A stretch of 64,000 bases of DNA from Erwinia sp. JUb26 (GCF_003751505.1 NZ_RJVB01000002.1:651480-715479), one strand, 5' to 3'; numbered from the stretch's first letter, positions 29,069 to 38,823 are shown. Notes: generated by a model not told the origin, from the sequence alone. Numbers and translations: made by a program.

Positions 29069-30415
29069 TCATTTCAGCGCGGCCGAAGGTTCCGTGGAGT
29101 GAGGAACCGCTACCTTGTTATCCATCCCCATGCGGCGCAGCAGCAGGATCATCACGCCGCCGATAAAGGTCACCAGCGCGAGGAAATACAGCCCTGCCCG
29201 CGCGGAGTGGAACGTCTGCTCCGCCCAGACCCGGATGTTCGGCGCAACAAAACCGCCCAGGTTGCCCATCGAGTTAATCAGCGCAATACCGGAAGCCGCC
29301 GCCGTGCCGCCCAGATAGGACGAAGGGAACGTCCAGTACAATGGCTGCATCGCCAGATGCCCGGCCGCGGCCACGCACAGCGCGGTAATGGCGATAACCG
29401 GGACGCTGTCAGCAAAGCCGGAGATGGCAATACCCGCCGCGCCGAGCATAAAGGTCACCGCCGCCACGATCCGCCGCTCGCCCAGCTTCTCGGAAAGGCG
29501 CGGCACGTAATAGACCGCAATCGCCGCGCACAAAGGCGGAATGGCGGTAACAAAGCCCACCAGCAGACCCACTTTGGTGCCCATCAGCGTGGCAATCTGC
29601 GTCGGCAGGAAGAAGTAAATTCCGTAGCCGCAGACCTGCACGGTAAACCAGATCAGGCACAGATACAGCACCTTGATATCCAACAGCGCCGCCAGTGCGC
29701 CCTTTGGCCCATGGGCAATTTTTTGTTCGTCCTCCGCTGCCAGCTTATCGGACAGCGCTTTCTTCTCGCTGGCGTTCAGCCATTTGGCTTTTTCCGGGCG
29801 ATCGTCCAGGTAAAAAATCACCCACACCCCGACGATAGATGCCAGCAGCCCCTCAACGAGGAACATCATCTGCCAGCCGTGCAGGCCAAAGGCAAACGGC
29901 GTGCCGTCCAGCGTCAGCAGCCCACCCGACAGCGGCCCACCGATAATAAACGCCAGCGGCGCGCCGAACAGGAAATAACCGGTCACCCTGGCACGGATAT
30001 GCAGCGGGAACCAGAACGTCAGATACAGAATTACCCCCGGGAAGAAACCGGCCTCGCTCACGCCGAGTAAAAAACGCAGGAAGATAAATACGTTCTCGGT
30101 ATGGGCAAACATCATTGAGGCGGAAACCAGGCCCCATGTAATCATAATCCTGCCAAGCCATATTCTGGCACCCACTTTATAAAGCAGAATATTACTGGGC
30201 ACTTCAAACAGCGCGTAGCCGATAAAGAATATTCCCGCGCCAAACGCATAGGCGGCATCGCTCAGCCCGGTGTCATATTGAAACTGCTGTTTAGCGAAGC
30301 CAATATTCGCCCGGTCCAGATAGGCCAGAATAAACATAAGCGTCACCATCGGGATAATTCTTTTTATCGCTTTACTGATGGCGACGGACAAATGATCGGG
30401 AGACGTTTTATCCAT
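29069..30415 (-). CDS. MFS sugar-acid transporter (ACS family)
   Basis: The 448-residue inner membrane protein belongs to the anion:cation symporter MFS family (GudP, RhmT, phthalate permease type). Marks are IPMVTLMFILAYLDRANIGFAKQQF in helix 1, GAGIFFIGYALFEVPSNILLYKVGAR, and RFLLGVSEAGFFPGVILYLTFWFP, with the PEKAKWL loop in the middle. AGAGGAA precedes the ATG. It follows the dehydratase gene by 80 bases in the same direction, so it probably imports the acid sugar that the dehydratase uses. Confidence 0.88.
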   Translation of the reverse strand: MDKTSPDHLSVAISKAIKRIIPMVTLMFILAYLDRANIGFAKQQFQYDTGLSDAAYAFGAGIFFIGYALFEVPSNILLYKVGARIWLGRIMITWGLVSASMMFAHTENVFIFLRFLLGVSEAGFFPGVILYLTFWFPLHIRARVTGYFLFGAPLAFIIGGPLSGGLLTLDGTPFAFGLHGWQMMFLVEGLLASIVGVWVIFYLDDRPEKAKWLNASEKKALSDKLAAEDEQKIAHGPKGALAALLDIKVLYLCLIWFTVQVCGYGIYFFLPTQIATLMGTKVGLLVGFVTAIPPLCAAIAVYYVPRLSEKLGERRIVAAVTFMLGAAGIAISGFADSVPVIAITALCVAAAGHLAMQPLYWTFPSSYLGGTAAASGIALINSMGNLGGFVAPNIRVWAEQTFHSARAGLYFLALVTFIGGVMILLLRRMGMDNKVAVPHSTEPSAALK

Positions 30416-30495
30416 GACATTCCTCTGCTGATGTTATTTTAATTATCGATACAGTGATGAAATAAAGGGTACAGTCCTGAAATAGTAAAACCGGA

Positions 30496-31620
30496 TTATC
30501 TGACGCTGAATCGCTCTAAAGCTTCCGGACGTAACGTGGTGCCCGCGCCCGGCTCAACTGGCGTTTGATACACGCCGTCCTTCACCACCACCGGGTTAAC
30601 GAAGCAGTCCAGCGTCCACGGAATATACTCCAGCAGCGAACAGGCCGGGTGTGCCATCACCAGATGCAGCTGAGCCTGCATCATATCGCCATGATGCGGG
30701 GTAACCGGCAGGTTGAACGCCATGCCCATGTCGGCAATTTCCCATACCGCCGTCAGGCCGCCGCAGCGGGTGGCATCGGGCTGCAGGTAGTCAACGGCAC
30801 CGGCCAGCACGAACTCCTTAAAGGAATCAAACTGATACAGCAGTTCGCCCAGTGCAATCGGCGTGGTCATATGTTTTGCCAGCTCTTTGTGGCTGGAGAC
30901 ATCATCATGCCACATCGGCTCTTCGAACCAGGTAATGTCATAGTCGGCCAGCCGTGGACCGTATTGCTTGGCCGTGCTGATATCCCATTTGGCATTGGCA
31001 TCAACCATCAGTTGAGCATCGTCACCGATGGCGTTTCTTACGGCTTCGATCCGGCGGATATCCTCTTTCGGGTCCGGCTTGCCGATCTTCATCTTGATGG
31101 CGTTGAAGCCCTCTTCGAAGATCATTTTTTTACAGTCATCGACCAGTTCGGCGGTTTCACGCACCAGCCATCCGCAGTCGGTGTTATAGGCGGCGACTTT
31201 CGCCTGCTTCGATCCGCCAAACAGCTGCCACAGCGGCTGCCCGGCGTGTTTGGCCTTCAGATCCCACAGTGCAATATCAATCGCCGACAGCGCCATTTGC
31301 ATCAGTCCGCCGCGTCCTACCCATATATTGGTTGAGCTGCGGGATAACTTGCGGTGCAGGTGGCGCACTTCGGTCGGGTCTTCTCCAATCAGCATCGGGC
31401 CAAAAACGTCGGTGATAATAGTGGTGATTAGCCGGTCGGTAGTGATATCCGCATGAGTACCGGTATGGCCATAGCCCACCAGCCCGCATTCGGTTTCAAT
31501 CATCACACCCGGCATGCCCCAGTGGGTAATGCTGTGGGTGGAGTCACCGATAATATTTTTTGTGACAGGAACATGCATAATAAACGGGGTGAGTTTCTTT
31601 ATTTTCAGTGTGTTAGACAT
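30496..31620 (-). CDS. enolase-superfamily sugar-acid dehydratase (mandelate racemase subgroup)
   Basis: The 374-residue protein has the capping domain and barrel of the mandelate racemase group: base motif IKMKIGKP (KxK), LMVDANAKWD (first metal Asp), WFEEP, IALGE (metal Glu), QPDATRCGG and TPHHG with the catalytic His. This set resembles L-talarate/galactarate dehydratase and related acid-sugar dehydratases more than RhmD. It probably dehydrates an aldonate or aldarate to a 2-keto-3-deoxy acid. No cognate aldolase or kinase gene is in the window. Confidence 0.85.
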   Translation of the reverse strand: MSNTLKIKKLTPFIMHVPVTKNIIGDSTHSITHWGMPGVMIETECGLVGYGHTGTHADITTDRLITTIITDVFGPMLIGEDPTEVRHLHRKLSRSSTNIWVGRGGLMQMALSAIDIALWDLKAKHAGQPLWQLFGGSKQAKVAAYNTDCGWLVRETAELVDDCKKMIFEEGFNAIKMKIGKPDPKEDIRRIEAVRNAIGDDAQLMVDANAKWDISTAKQYGPRLADYDITWFEEPMWHDDVSSHKELAKHMTTPIALGELLYQFDSFKEFVLAGAVDYLQPDATRCGGLTAVWEIADMGMAFNLPVTPHHGDMMQAQLHLVMAHPACSLLEYIPWTLDCFVNPVVVKDGVYQTPVEPGAGTTLRPEALERFSVR

Positions 31621-32138
31621 CAGTTTTTACCTGGCAATGTTAATGTGGGTATACTCTAACAACGACCAAAACCGATGACTGTCAAACGGCATACACATCC
31701 CCTGCTGCCGATGCATTTAGTTTGAAAGTTTGAGCTGGATCTGATTTTCAGAAAATTATTCAGTTCGGATGGAAATAAAATACCCCAGGGGAAACAAAAA
31801 GAACCCACTGAGACTTACTCTTAAATAACCGCAGAAAAACATAAAAGAAGACCCTAAACCCAACGTACACTCACCCGAATAAATATTTTAATAAACTTAA
31901 AAATCTATCAATAAAAAATACATACTATTATTTATCGAAACAACCAATATTAATCCAACAGGCCAGGAAGTGTATAGGTACGATATTATCGTCAGGGGAA
32001 CAGAAGGAAAGCAACGGATAAGCCGCCACACCCAGGCCTGCGAGAGATCTGCTGATGTGCCCGAAACGCCAAATTCGGGCACATCGCAGGCTTTGCAAAC
32101 GCCAGGCCTGCCAATCGCGGTCGGCAGGTTGCGCCGGG
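31621..32138. other. intergenic region, AT-rich
   Basis: These 518 bases hold the promoter of the dehydratase operon and the 3' end region of the porin operon. Composition is AT-rich from 31740 to 31970. Apart from the inverted repeat at 32054-32085 I see no gene. Confidence 0.5.
32054..32085. repeat. perfect 12-bp inverted repeat
   Basis: GATGTGCCCGAA and TTCGGGCACATC pair around ACGCCAAA. It lies 54 bases past the stop of the porin gene. There is no T run, so it is either a Rho-linked 3' end hairpin or a protein site. Confidence 0.7.
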
Positions 32139-33152
32139 TTAAAAATTATAATCCAGCATCAGCTTATATTCGGTGGTAATGGCATCACCGTTGGTTACCC
32201 AGTTTCCACTCTGCGCAATATCAGAGCCGGTCACTTCCCCCGACACGGTGAAGCGTGTGGTGATCGGATAGTTGGCTGACAGCTTGATAAAGCGATAGCG
32301 CGTATCCTGGAAGACCTCGCTGTTATCCTGCAGCGCGTTGTCCTTTTTAAAGTGACCGTAGCCGCCGCTAAAAGTGGTGGAGAGCCGGCCCCAGTTGTGC
32401 CAGACGCCGGCGGAAGTCGTCCAGCGCTTGCTGTCGATATTGCCCCACTGCGCCCGCTCAAGAATGCCGGAGGAGAACGCCTGGCGGAACCAGACGCCGG
32501 TGGTGTTGTTGATAATGTACTGTACGCCCGGCTCGATCTGGAACGAACGCACATCGCGGTCGTTTTGCGATGCGCCGCTGCGGCGATGGTCGATCTGCTG
32601 ATAAAGATAGCCAAAGAACGACAGCCGATCCGTGGCCCGCAGGTCGGCAAAGAACTTGGCACGCGCCTGCCAGCGGTCCTCCTGCGAGGCGCTGCCGCCC
32701 ATCACATCCCAGCCAACGCGCAGCCGCTGATAGAAGTATTCATGGCCGACAATCACCTGCGTCCACTGATCCTGGCTAAGGTAGGTTTGATTATCCCAGG
32801 CGCCGTTATAGTTGGTGGTGCGCCCGTCGGAGAACGCCAGATACCAGCCCGGCAGGGCATCGTGGCGCATTACGCCCTGCACAAAGGTGGCCGATTCGCT
32901 GCCGTTATGAAAGCTGTTGTGGCGCCAGTTATTATCCTCGATGGCGTACTTCACTTTCAGCTGGCCGTGGATTTTTCCCCCGGCCGGATTTGAAGATCGC
33001 GCCGAGGTCCACATCACGGCCTCGTCAAGATAGGACCAGGGATCGACCGCAATCACGTTTCCCGCCCGGTCTTTTGCCAGGCTCATACTGGCATGGGTGA
33101 CGCCGGGTAATATCAGTGCAATAACAACCGCCAGGGCATGATAATTTTTCAT
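32139..33152 (-). CDS. OmpG-like outer membrane porin 1
   Basis: The 337-residue protein has a signal peptide (cleavage near THA/SM, residue 22), alternating aromatic/polar strands and a C-terminal LMLDYNF, typical of outer membrane barrels. Size and strand style resemble OmpG-type monomeric sugar porins (E. coli OmpG is about 300 residues). It is the last gene of a five-gene operon starting at the CscB-like permease, 12 bases after a secreted GH32 enzyme. Inferred role: uptake of oligosaccharides or fructose/sucrose across the outer membrane. Confidence 0.8.
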   Translation of the reverse strand: MKNYHALAVVIALILPGVTHASMSLAKDRAGNVIAVDPWSYLDEAVMWTSARSSNPAGGKIHGQLKVKYAIEDNNWRHNSFHNGSESATFVQGVMRHDALPGWYLAFSDGRTTNYNGAWDNQTYLSQDQWTQVIVGHEYFYQRLRVGWDVMGGSASQEDRWQARAKFFADLRATDRLSFFGYLYQQIDHRRSGASQNDRDVRSFQIEPGVQYIINNTTGVWFRQAFSSGILERAQWGNIDSKRWTTSAGVWHNWGRLSTTFSGGYGHFKKDNALQDNSEVFQDTRYRFIKLSANYPITTRFTVSGEVTGSDIAQSGNWVTNGDAITTEYKLMLDYNF

Positions 33153-33164
33153 AATAAGATCCCG

Positions 33165-34658
33165 TTAAAGCATTTCTTTAAATTTTAATTCGGCGTGAAT
33201 GCCATCTTTTTGCGGCAGGCTGATGCTCCAGGGTTTGTCTTCCATGGCATACATTCGCGTGCTGAATGCGGCTTGATTATTGATATAGAACACCGCCATC
33301 GAATTCTGGATCAGCACCTTGAGTTCGACTTTTTCACCCATTGGAATATCAACCCAGGACTCAGCATTAGCCTGATTAACCGAGGCCAGCGGTGAATTAA
33401 AGAAATAGACCTTCCCTTTGCTTTTATTAAACACCACGTTGAGCCGAGCTTCGCCGACGTTGTTATTATTCACGCCAAAGCTCATTGCCATTCCGGCGCT
33501 GGGTATCTCCACGCTGGCGGTCAGCACACCGCGTTTCGGTAAGGCCGGATAAACCGCCGAGCGCAGCGGGCCAAACTGCGTGGTGGTGTCAACCTGCGCG
33601 GTGCTTTCCAGCGTCCGGGTTCTGCCGCCGTTGGCGTCGATTGCCGCCTGCAGCTCCTGCGGGATCACGCTGTTCAGCTGGCCGTTGGCACCGGCGGTCA
33701 GCTCATGCCCGACCAGATTCCCCGCCCAGTCGATATTGCCCGCGTCGCTTTCACCGCCTTTGGTAGGGATCCAGCCGAAGACAAACAGCCGGTCGTCTTT
33801 CATCACCAGCTTACCGGCGTACAGCCCCGCGCCGTCGAATACGTAATGATCCGGCTTGTGCCAAGGTCCTTCGGGGTTATCCGCCACGCGGTACTGCGTC
33901 AGGCGCAGCGGCCACTGATCGCTGAAGCTCAGGTACCAGCGCCCGTTGAAATAAACCAGCGTCGGGCACTCCAGATTGGAGTCCGGGGCAATGGTGTCGT
34001 TATCGAAGAAGACCCCGCGATCCTGCCAGGTTTTTAAATCTTTTGAACTGTAGCGGGCAATGATCCCACGCCCGTTGCTGCGGGTGGTGATCAGCATCCA
34101 GTACTCCTGTTTCTCCTCCACCCACACCACGTGCGGATCGCGGAAGTCGTTACCGCGATAGTTCGCGCCCGGTAACATCGTGTCCTGCGGGTGCTTAACC
34201 CAGTGAATGCGGTCCTGACTGGTGGCGTGCATGATCGATTCCACCGGGAAAACATTCGCGTTGTGCGCGGTATACCAGGCGTGCCAGGTATCGCCGACCT
34301 TAATCATTGAGCCGGTGCCTAATAACAGTTCCGGACTGTCGACATCATTTACATAGGGAATAACCTCGGAGTGATTCTGATAGTGATATAAATCCGCACT
34401 GGAAAGTAAATGAATGGCGTGCACGCCTAAATCGCCGCCGCCGCGAATATCATTCAGATAAAAAATATTAAATTCACCGTTATCGTAAGCCGGCATCGGG
34501 TCGCCTACGAATGAACCTTTAATTTTCGGGAAGAAGTCTTCAACGTGGGTAATTTTTTTATTTTCCAGCGTTTCCTTACCCATTTGTGCATAAGCGGGAA
34601 TATTGCCGCCCGCCAGCAGCAGCAGTGCGGCCAGCGCCGCAGAGGTTAATTTTTTCAT
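33165..34658 (-). CDS. exported GH32-type fructan/sucrose hydrolase
   Basis: The 497-residue protein has a clear signal peptide (KKLTSAALAALLLLAGG, cleavage near AYA/Q, residue 25). It then shows a five-blade propeller with the three GH32 acid motifs in variant form: GDPMP with Asp53 in place of NDPNG, FRDPH with Asp174, and ECPT with Glu230. A beta-sandwich module follows from about residue 340. It differs strongly from the cytoplasmic GH32 at 36051-37487. It sits between two porin genes, so a periplasmic or surface enzyme acting on sucrose, levan or inulin-type oligosaccharides is likely. Confidence 0.8.
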   Translation of the reverse strand: MKKLTSAALAALLLLAGGNIPAYAQMGKETLENKKITHVEDFFPKIKGSFVGDPMPAYDNGEFNIFYLNDIRGGGDLGVHAIHLLSSADLYHYQNHSEVIPYVNDVDSPELLLGTGSMIKVGDTWHAWYTAHNANVFPVESIMHATSQDRIHWVKHPQDTMLPGANYRGNDFRDPHVVWVEEKQEYWMLITTRSNGRGIIARYSSKDLKTWQDRGVFFDNDTIAPDSNLECPTLVYFNGRWYLSFSDQWPLRLTQYRVADNPEGPWHKPDHYVFDGAGLYAGKLVMKDDRLFVFGWIPTKGGESDAGNIDWAGNLVGHELTAGANGQLNSVIPQELQAAIDANGGRTRTLESTAQVDTTTQFGPLRSAVYPALPKRGVLTASVEIPSAGMAMSFGVNNNNVGEARLNVVFNKSKGKVYFFNSPLASVNQANAESWVDIPMGEKVELKVLIQNSMAVFYINNQAAFSTRMYAMEDKPWSISLPQKDGIHAELKFKEML

Positions 34659-34672
34659 GATTACGTTGCTCG

Positions 34673-35947
34673 TCAGAAATTATAAACCGCGCCCACCACG
34701 GTGAACGGCGTCCAGGAGTAGCCTCCCGTGGTCCAGGCACCGGCCTCTTTGGTGAATTTCGCTTTAAATTCGCCGTACAGGCGAAGCTCATCCACAATCG
34801 GGTAGCTGAGGGTGCCACCAACGTACTGATAGCGGCCATCGTAGAACAGCTCGTAGCTGTCGCTGGCGTTGGTGGTTTTCTTCTGGCCGACGCCGACGTA
34901 CAGCGAGGTTAACAACGGGTACCAGTTTTTCCACAGTCCGGCGGACACCTTCCATTCACGTTCGATAATATCGCCCCACTGCTCGCGCTCCTGGCGGTTG
35001 TAGGAATAGAACGGCCGCAGATACAGGCCGAGATCCGGATTCACGCGGTACTGAAGCGCCGGTTCGGTTTCGAAAATCAGTTTCTCCAGATCGCCGTTGC
35101 CCGGCTCCGTGCCCTGCGGCTGGAACTCGCCGAAGGCGTAGCCCGCAATGCTCCAGCGATCGGAGAGGCGCAGGTCCTGCCACAGCTTGAAGCGGCTTTT
35201 CCAGCGCTTGCCGGCCGACTCCGAGCCACCCATCACTTCCGCACCGATATTGCCGCGCCAGGTTTCAAAAATATGCCCGACAAAGACTTCGTTAATCGTA
35301 TTGGTGCCGCCGTAGTGCTGATTGCTGAACTGGCCTTTATAACTGTCTTCGCGGGCGTTATAGAAACCAAAATACCAGTTCGGCATTTCGTCATGACGTA
35401 AAAAGGCCTGTAGCGTGGCGTATTTAAATTTCCCGCCGTTGTGTTCATTATTGCTGCGGCGCGCATCGTCAATTTCAATCTGCGTGCCGATATTGCCGTG
35501 CAGGCCACCGGCTTCCATATTACGGCCCACGCTGTTCCAGTGTACCGGCGGCTCATCCTGGCGAAGGCGCAGCACGCTGACCTCGTTGGCGTTGCTGAGT
35601 AATACGCCGCCTTTATCGGGAACGGAGCCTGGCGCTGCGGCGGGTGTTGAAGAGACTCCTGCAGATGCCGTTGCACCGTTAGATGCGGTTGTTACTGACG
35701 GCGCGTTACCGGGTGCCGACGACGCCGGTTTACCGTCCGCAGCACGCGCGGATTTTGGCGTATCGACATCATCATGAAAATAACTTTGATAGCCGCCAAT
35801 ATAATTATCGCTATTATCTTTTATTTCATCAGACATAGCCGGAAGGCTTAACAGCGTCGCCATAAATAGCATGCTGTTTCTGCCGTTAATCATTCTACCC
35901 GGCTTTATTACACGATAACGGTGGAGAGGAAAGGTTATTGCTTTCAT
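34673..35947 (-). CDS. OmpG-like outer membrane porin 2 with Ala/Ser-rich N-terminal insert
   Basis: The 424-residue protein ends in VVGAVYNF and has barrel-like strands from about residue 130. It resembles porin 1 in layout (for example FLRHDEMPNWYFGFYNAR here and VMRHDALPGWYLAFSDGR there), so the two are paralogues. Between the signal region (SMLFMATLLSLPAMS) and the barrel lies a low-complexity Ala/Ser/Thr/Pro stretch at about residues 65-115. The ATG at 35947 has GAGGA upstream; a start at residue 19 would give a more ordinary signal peptide. It is 14 bases ahead of the exported GH32. Confidence 0.78.
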   Translation of the reverse strand: MKAITFPLHRYRVIKPGRMINGRNSMLFMATLLSLPAMSDEIKDNSDNYIGGYQSYFHDDVDTPKSARAADGKPASSAPGNAPSVTTASNGATASAGVSSTPAAAPGSVPDKGGVLLSNANEVSVLRLRQDEPPVHWNSVGRNMEAGGLHGNIGTQIEIDDARRSNNEHNGGKFKYATLQAFLRHDEMPNWYFGFYNAREDSYKGQFSNQHYGGTNTINEVFVGHIFETWRGNIGAEVMGGSESAGKRWKSRFKLWQDLRLSDRWSIAGYAFGEFQPQGTEPGNGDLEKLIFETEPALQYRVNPDLGLYLRPFYSYNRQEREQWGDIIEREWKVSAGLWKNWYPLLTSLYVGVGQKKTTNASDSYELFYDGRYQYVGGTLSYPIVDELRLYGEFKAKFTKEAGAWTTGGYSWTPFTVVGAVYNF

Positions 35948-36015
35948 TTTATTATCCTCGTTATTCAGAGCACAACGATGCCTACCTGAGAAAGGCATTA
36001 ATTCAGTAAAGGGTG

Positions 36016-36040
36016 GCCGCAATACGGAATGTATTGCGGC
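36016..36040. other. intercistronic hairpin
   Basis: GCCGCAATAC and GTATTGCGGC form a perfect 10-bp stem with loop GGAAT between the cytoplasmic GH32 gene and porin 2. No T run follows, so it may protect the upstream mRNA or set the expression ratio. Confidence 0.7.
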
Positions 36041-36050
36041 TAAGGCGAGA

Positions 36051-37487
36051 TTAGTTATCCAGCGACCAGTATCCCCCCTCTTTTAGCACCGCGCTGCCGT
36101 TATTAGCGAACAGCACCAGATCGCGCTGGTCAGCCCGCGGATAAATGCGGCTGCTCAGGCAGGCTTCGCCGTCGTTGACGAACACCTCTACGGAGGAGCG
36201 GTCGATAAACAGGCGCAGGGAGAGAATGCCGCCGGCAGGCAGCGCGATACTGCGGCTGCCCTCAACGCCGGATTCCGGGTAGCGGCGATCCAGCACCAGA
36301 CGCTGCGCCTGGTTATCCACGTAAACGCGCAGCCCGTCACCGAGCGCAATGCCGTACTCTTCCGCCGCTGCCGGATGCTGCTCCCACTGAAGCTCCACTT
36401 CCACCGCGTCGGCACTGGCCAGTACCGGCAATTTCTGGTTTTTCAGGTGCTGTACCGGGATCGGATAGTGGCTGCCGCGCAGGGCGGTGACTTCCGCCGC
36501 AGGCTTCATCAGCAGACGGTTATCGTCGCTGAGGCTGACCTCCCGCGGCAGGGAGAGCATCCCGGACCAGCCGTCCTGCTGCTCCGGCATCGCCGATTCC
36601 CACATCGACAGCCAGGCAATCACAATCCGGCGGCCATCCGGGGTGAGGAAGCTCTGCGGCGCATAAAAATCGTGGCCGTGGTCCATTTCCACAAAGCCAC
36701 CGTCGCGAACAAACGGCTGCCCCGGCTGCCAGTCGCCCAGCAGGTAGCCGCTCTGGAACAGGTTACGGTTGTGATAACCGTCGGCGGCGATGCCCTGCGG
36801 TGAAAACATCAGCACGCGCTTGCCGTTAAGGGTGAAGACGTCCGGGCACTCCCACATATAACCCATGCCCGCTTCCGCTTCGTCGAAGATCCCTTCGTCC
36901 TGCCACTGGAGCAGATCGGCGGAGCGATACAGCCGCACCTGGCCGATGTCGCCTACCCGAGCGCCGACGATCATGAACCAGTCATCCCCCTCGCGCCACA
37001 CCTTCGGATCGCGGAAGTGATGCAGACCCGGCGGGGTATCGATCACCATGCCGTGGCGCTCAAAGTGAATGCCGTCGCGGCTGGTGGCCAGGCACTGCAC
37101 CTGGTAGAGATTGTCGTCGCTGCCCGCATCACCGATAAAGCGATGCCCGGTATAAATCAGCGCCAGCGTATCGCCGTTAACCACCGCAGAGCCGGAGAAG
37201 CAGCCGTCTTTATCGTCCGGCCCTTCAGGGGCCAGCGCCACCGGCAGGTGTTCCCAGTGAACCAGGTCTTTACTGCGCGCGTGCCCCCAGTGCATCGGCC
37301 CCCACTGCGTGGAGTAGGGATGGTGCTGATAAAACGCGTGATACCAGCCGTCAAACCACACCAGACCATTAGGATCGTTTATCCACCCGGCGCGCGGCGC
37401 CAGGTGATAGCGCGGATACCAGCGCGTGTTCACCTCGGCCTGGGCTTTTTCGAGTGTCTGTTCCGCTTGTTCTAACATTGACGTCAT
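36051..37487 (-). CDS. cscA: cytoplasmic GH32 sucrose hydrolase (CscA-like)
   Basis: The 478-residue protein has no signal peptide and all three GH32 acids in classic context: GWINDPNG with nucleophile Asp38, HFRDPKV with Asp160, and MWECPDV with acid/base Glu213. Closest recalled family member is E. coli CscA, and the neighbour is a CscB-type permease, so it probably splits imported sucrose or short fructans into hexoses. A sucrose-6-phosphate hydrolase is possible but no PTS gene is near. The ATG at 37487 is chosen over an upstream frame that overlaps the permease gene. Confidence 0.9.
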   Translation of the reverse strand: MTSMLEQAEQTLEKAQAEVNTRWYPRYHLAPRAGWINDPNGLVWFDGWYHAFYQHHPYSTQWGPMHWGHARSKDLVHWEHLPVALAPEGPDDKDGCFSGSAVVNGDTLALIYTGHRFIGDAGSDDNLYQVQCLATSRDGIHFERHGMVIDTPPGLHHFRDPKVWREGDDWFMIVGARVGDIGQVRLYRSADLLQWQDEGIFDEAEAGMGYMWECPDVFTLNGKRVLMFSPQGIAADGYHNRNLFQSGYLLGDWQPGQPFVRDGGFVEMDHGHDFYAPQSFLTPDGRRIVIAWLSMWESAMPEQQDGWSGMLSLPREVSLSDDNRLLMKPAAEVTALRGSHYPIPVQHLKNQKLPVLASADAVEVELQWEQHPAAAEEYGIALGDGLRVYVDNQAQRLVLDRRYPESGVEGSRSIALPAGGILSLRLFIDRSSVEVFVNDGEACLSSRIYPRADQRDLVLFANNGSAVLKEGGYWSLDN

Positions 37488-37506
37488 AATGTTTACTCTT
37501 GCTGAA

Positions 37507-38745
37507 TTAAACCGCATTGGGCTGTGGAAAAGAGTGCTCGGTCGGCGTGCCATTCGAGCGTAAAAGGAAGATGGAGATAAAGGTGGTGCAGAACACCATG
37601 ATGCCCATGATCAGATACGACTGCGCGAAGCCGAACTTCTCGTAGCTGAATCCGGCCAGCGGCGACAGCACGGTGCCGATCACCGAGCTGGTGCAGGCAA
37701 AGCCCACCAGATAGAGGGTGGAAGACAAACGCTTATCAAAATTCAGGCTGTTGTATTTGAAGATGGCCACCAGCAGGATCGGCAGTTCAACCGCGTGCAG
37801 CAGTTTGGTGATGGAGATCAGCAGCGGCCCTTCCACCAGCCCGGAAGCGACCATGCGCAGCGCCATCACCATCCCGGCGAAAATCAGGCCGTTCTTGGCG
37901 CCGATGCGGTTAACCAGCCACGGGGCGCAGAACATGCCCGCCGCTTCAAGAAACACCTGGAACGAGTTCAGGTAGCCAAACATGGCGTTGCCTTCGCGCA
38001 GCGTTGGAAACTGCGAGGCGAAGTAGACCGGGAACTGCTGGTCGTAAACGCCGTAAATACAGGTGCCGATAACGAAGAACACCAGCGCCCAGAAGCGCGG
38101 CAGCGTCAGCAGGCGCAGCGCATCGTCGAGGGAGATCCTGCTGGCCGGAACGCCCTGCTCTACCGTACCCGCCGGGAGGGAAACCTTCAGGCGGGTCAGC
38201 AGCCAGAAGAACACCAGACCGGAAACGGAAGCGGCCATAAAGTTCAGATGCGGATTGAGGTTAAACAGCAGACCGGCGAAGAAAGTCGCCACCGCCCAGC
38301 CCAGCGAGCCCCACATTCTGGCGCGGCCAAACTCAAAGCCGTCGCGGCGTGCGGCGCGTTCGGTGTAGCTTTCCAGCACGCCAATCCCGCCGTTAAAAGT
38401 GAGGCCGATAAAGAAGCCGCCGAAAATACTGCCGAGCAGAATGTTAATTTTCAGCAGATAGCCAAACAACATATAGGCCGGGCCGGAGAGGATCAGCATC
38501 AGGGTGATCACCCACAGCAGGTTTTTTCTCAGCCCCAGTTTGTCCTGAATAAAGCCATAACAGACCTGGGCAAACAGCGCAGAAACCGACAGTACCGAAA
38601 AGATAATCCCGGTATCCGCCGCCTTCAGGCCGACTTCCTGATGCAGCCAGATCGAAAGCAGCGAGCTGGATGAAGACCATGTCACAAAGAAAAAAAACAA
38701 AAGTGCGCTAAGAATCAAATAATTATGAGAGTGTTGTTGTTTCAT
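37507..38745 (-). CDS. LacY/CscB-family sucrose or oligosaccharide:H+ symporter
   Basis: The 412-residue membrane protein belongs to the oligosaccharide:H+ symporters: YGFIQDKLGLRKNLLW in loop 2-3, ESYTERAARRDGFEFGRARMWGSLGWA (region of LacY Glu126 and Arg144), GYLNSFQVFLEAAGMF, and KLLHAVELPILLVAIFKY, which keeps the His322/Glu325-type pair used for proton coupling. CscB has the same string. The ATG at 38745 gives the family length. cscA follows 19 bases downstream. Two TTAACGTTAA-type sites and a CRP-like site stand upstream. Confidence 0.9.
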   Translation of the reverse strand: MKQQHSHNYLILSALLFFFFVTWSSSSSLLSIWLHQEVGLKAADTGIIFSVLSVSALFAQVCYGFIQDKLGLRKNLLWVITLMLILSGPAYMLFGYLLKINILLGSIFGGFFIGLTFNGGIGVLESYTERAARRDGFEFGRARMWGSLGWAVATFFAGLLFNLNPHLNFMAASVSGLVFFWLLTRLKVSLPAGTVEQGVPASRISLDDALRLLTLPRFWALVFFVIGTCIYGVYDQQFPVYFASQFPTLREGNAMFGYLNSFQVFLEAAGMFCAPWLVNRIGAKNGLIFAGMVMALRMVASGLVEGPLLISITKLLHAVELPILLVAIFKYNSLNFDKRLSSTLYLVGFACTSSVIGTVLSPLAGFSYEKFGFAQSYLIMGIMVFCTTFISIFLLRSNGTPTEHSFPQPNAV

Positions 38746-38778
38746 AACGGCAAACTCCAGGGAAGGTATGCCGCAAAT

Positions 38779-38791
38779 GGTAACGTTAACC
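38779..38791. promoter_or_regulatory. candidate LacI-type operator (proximal)
   Basis: GGTAACGTTAACC contains the palindromic core TAACGTTA, 34 bases before the permease start. The same core recurs at 38843. Confidence 0.65.
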
Positions 38792-38823
38792 AAACGAACT
38801 ATTCATGCGGATTGCTTTCACTA

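Noticed and set aside
30496-31620. L-rhamnonate dehydratase (RhmD) identity
   Set aside because: The transporter is RhmT-like, but the active-site strings fit the talarate/galactarate dehydratase type better, so only the superfamily is called.
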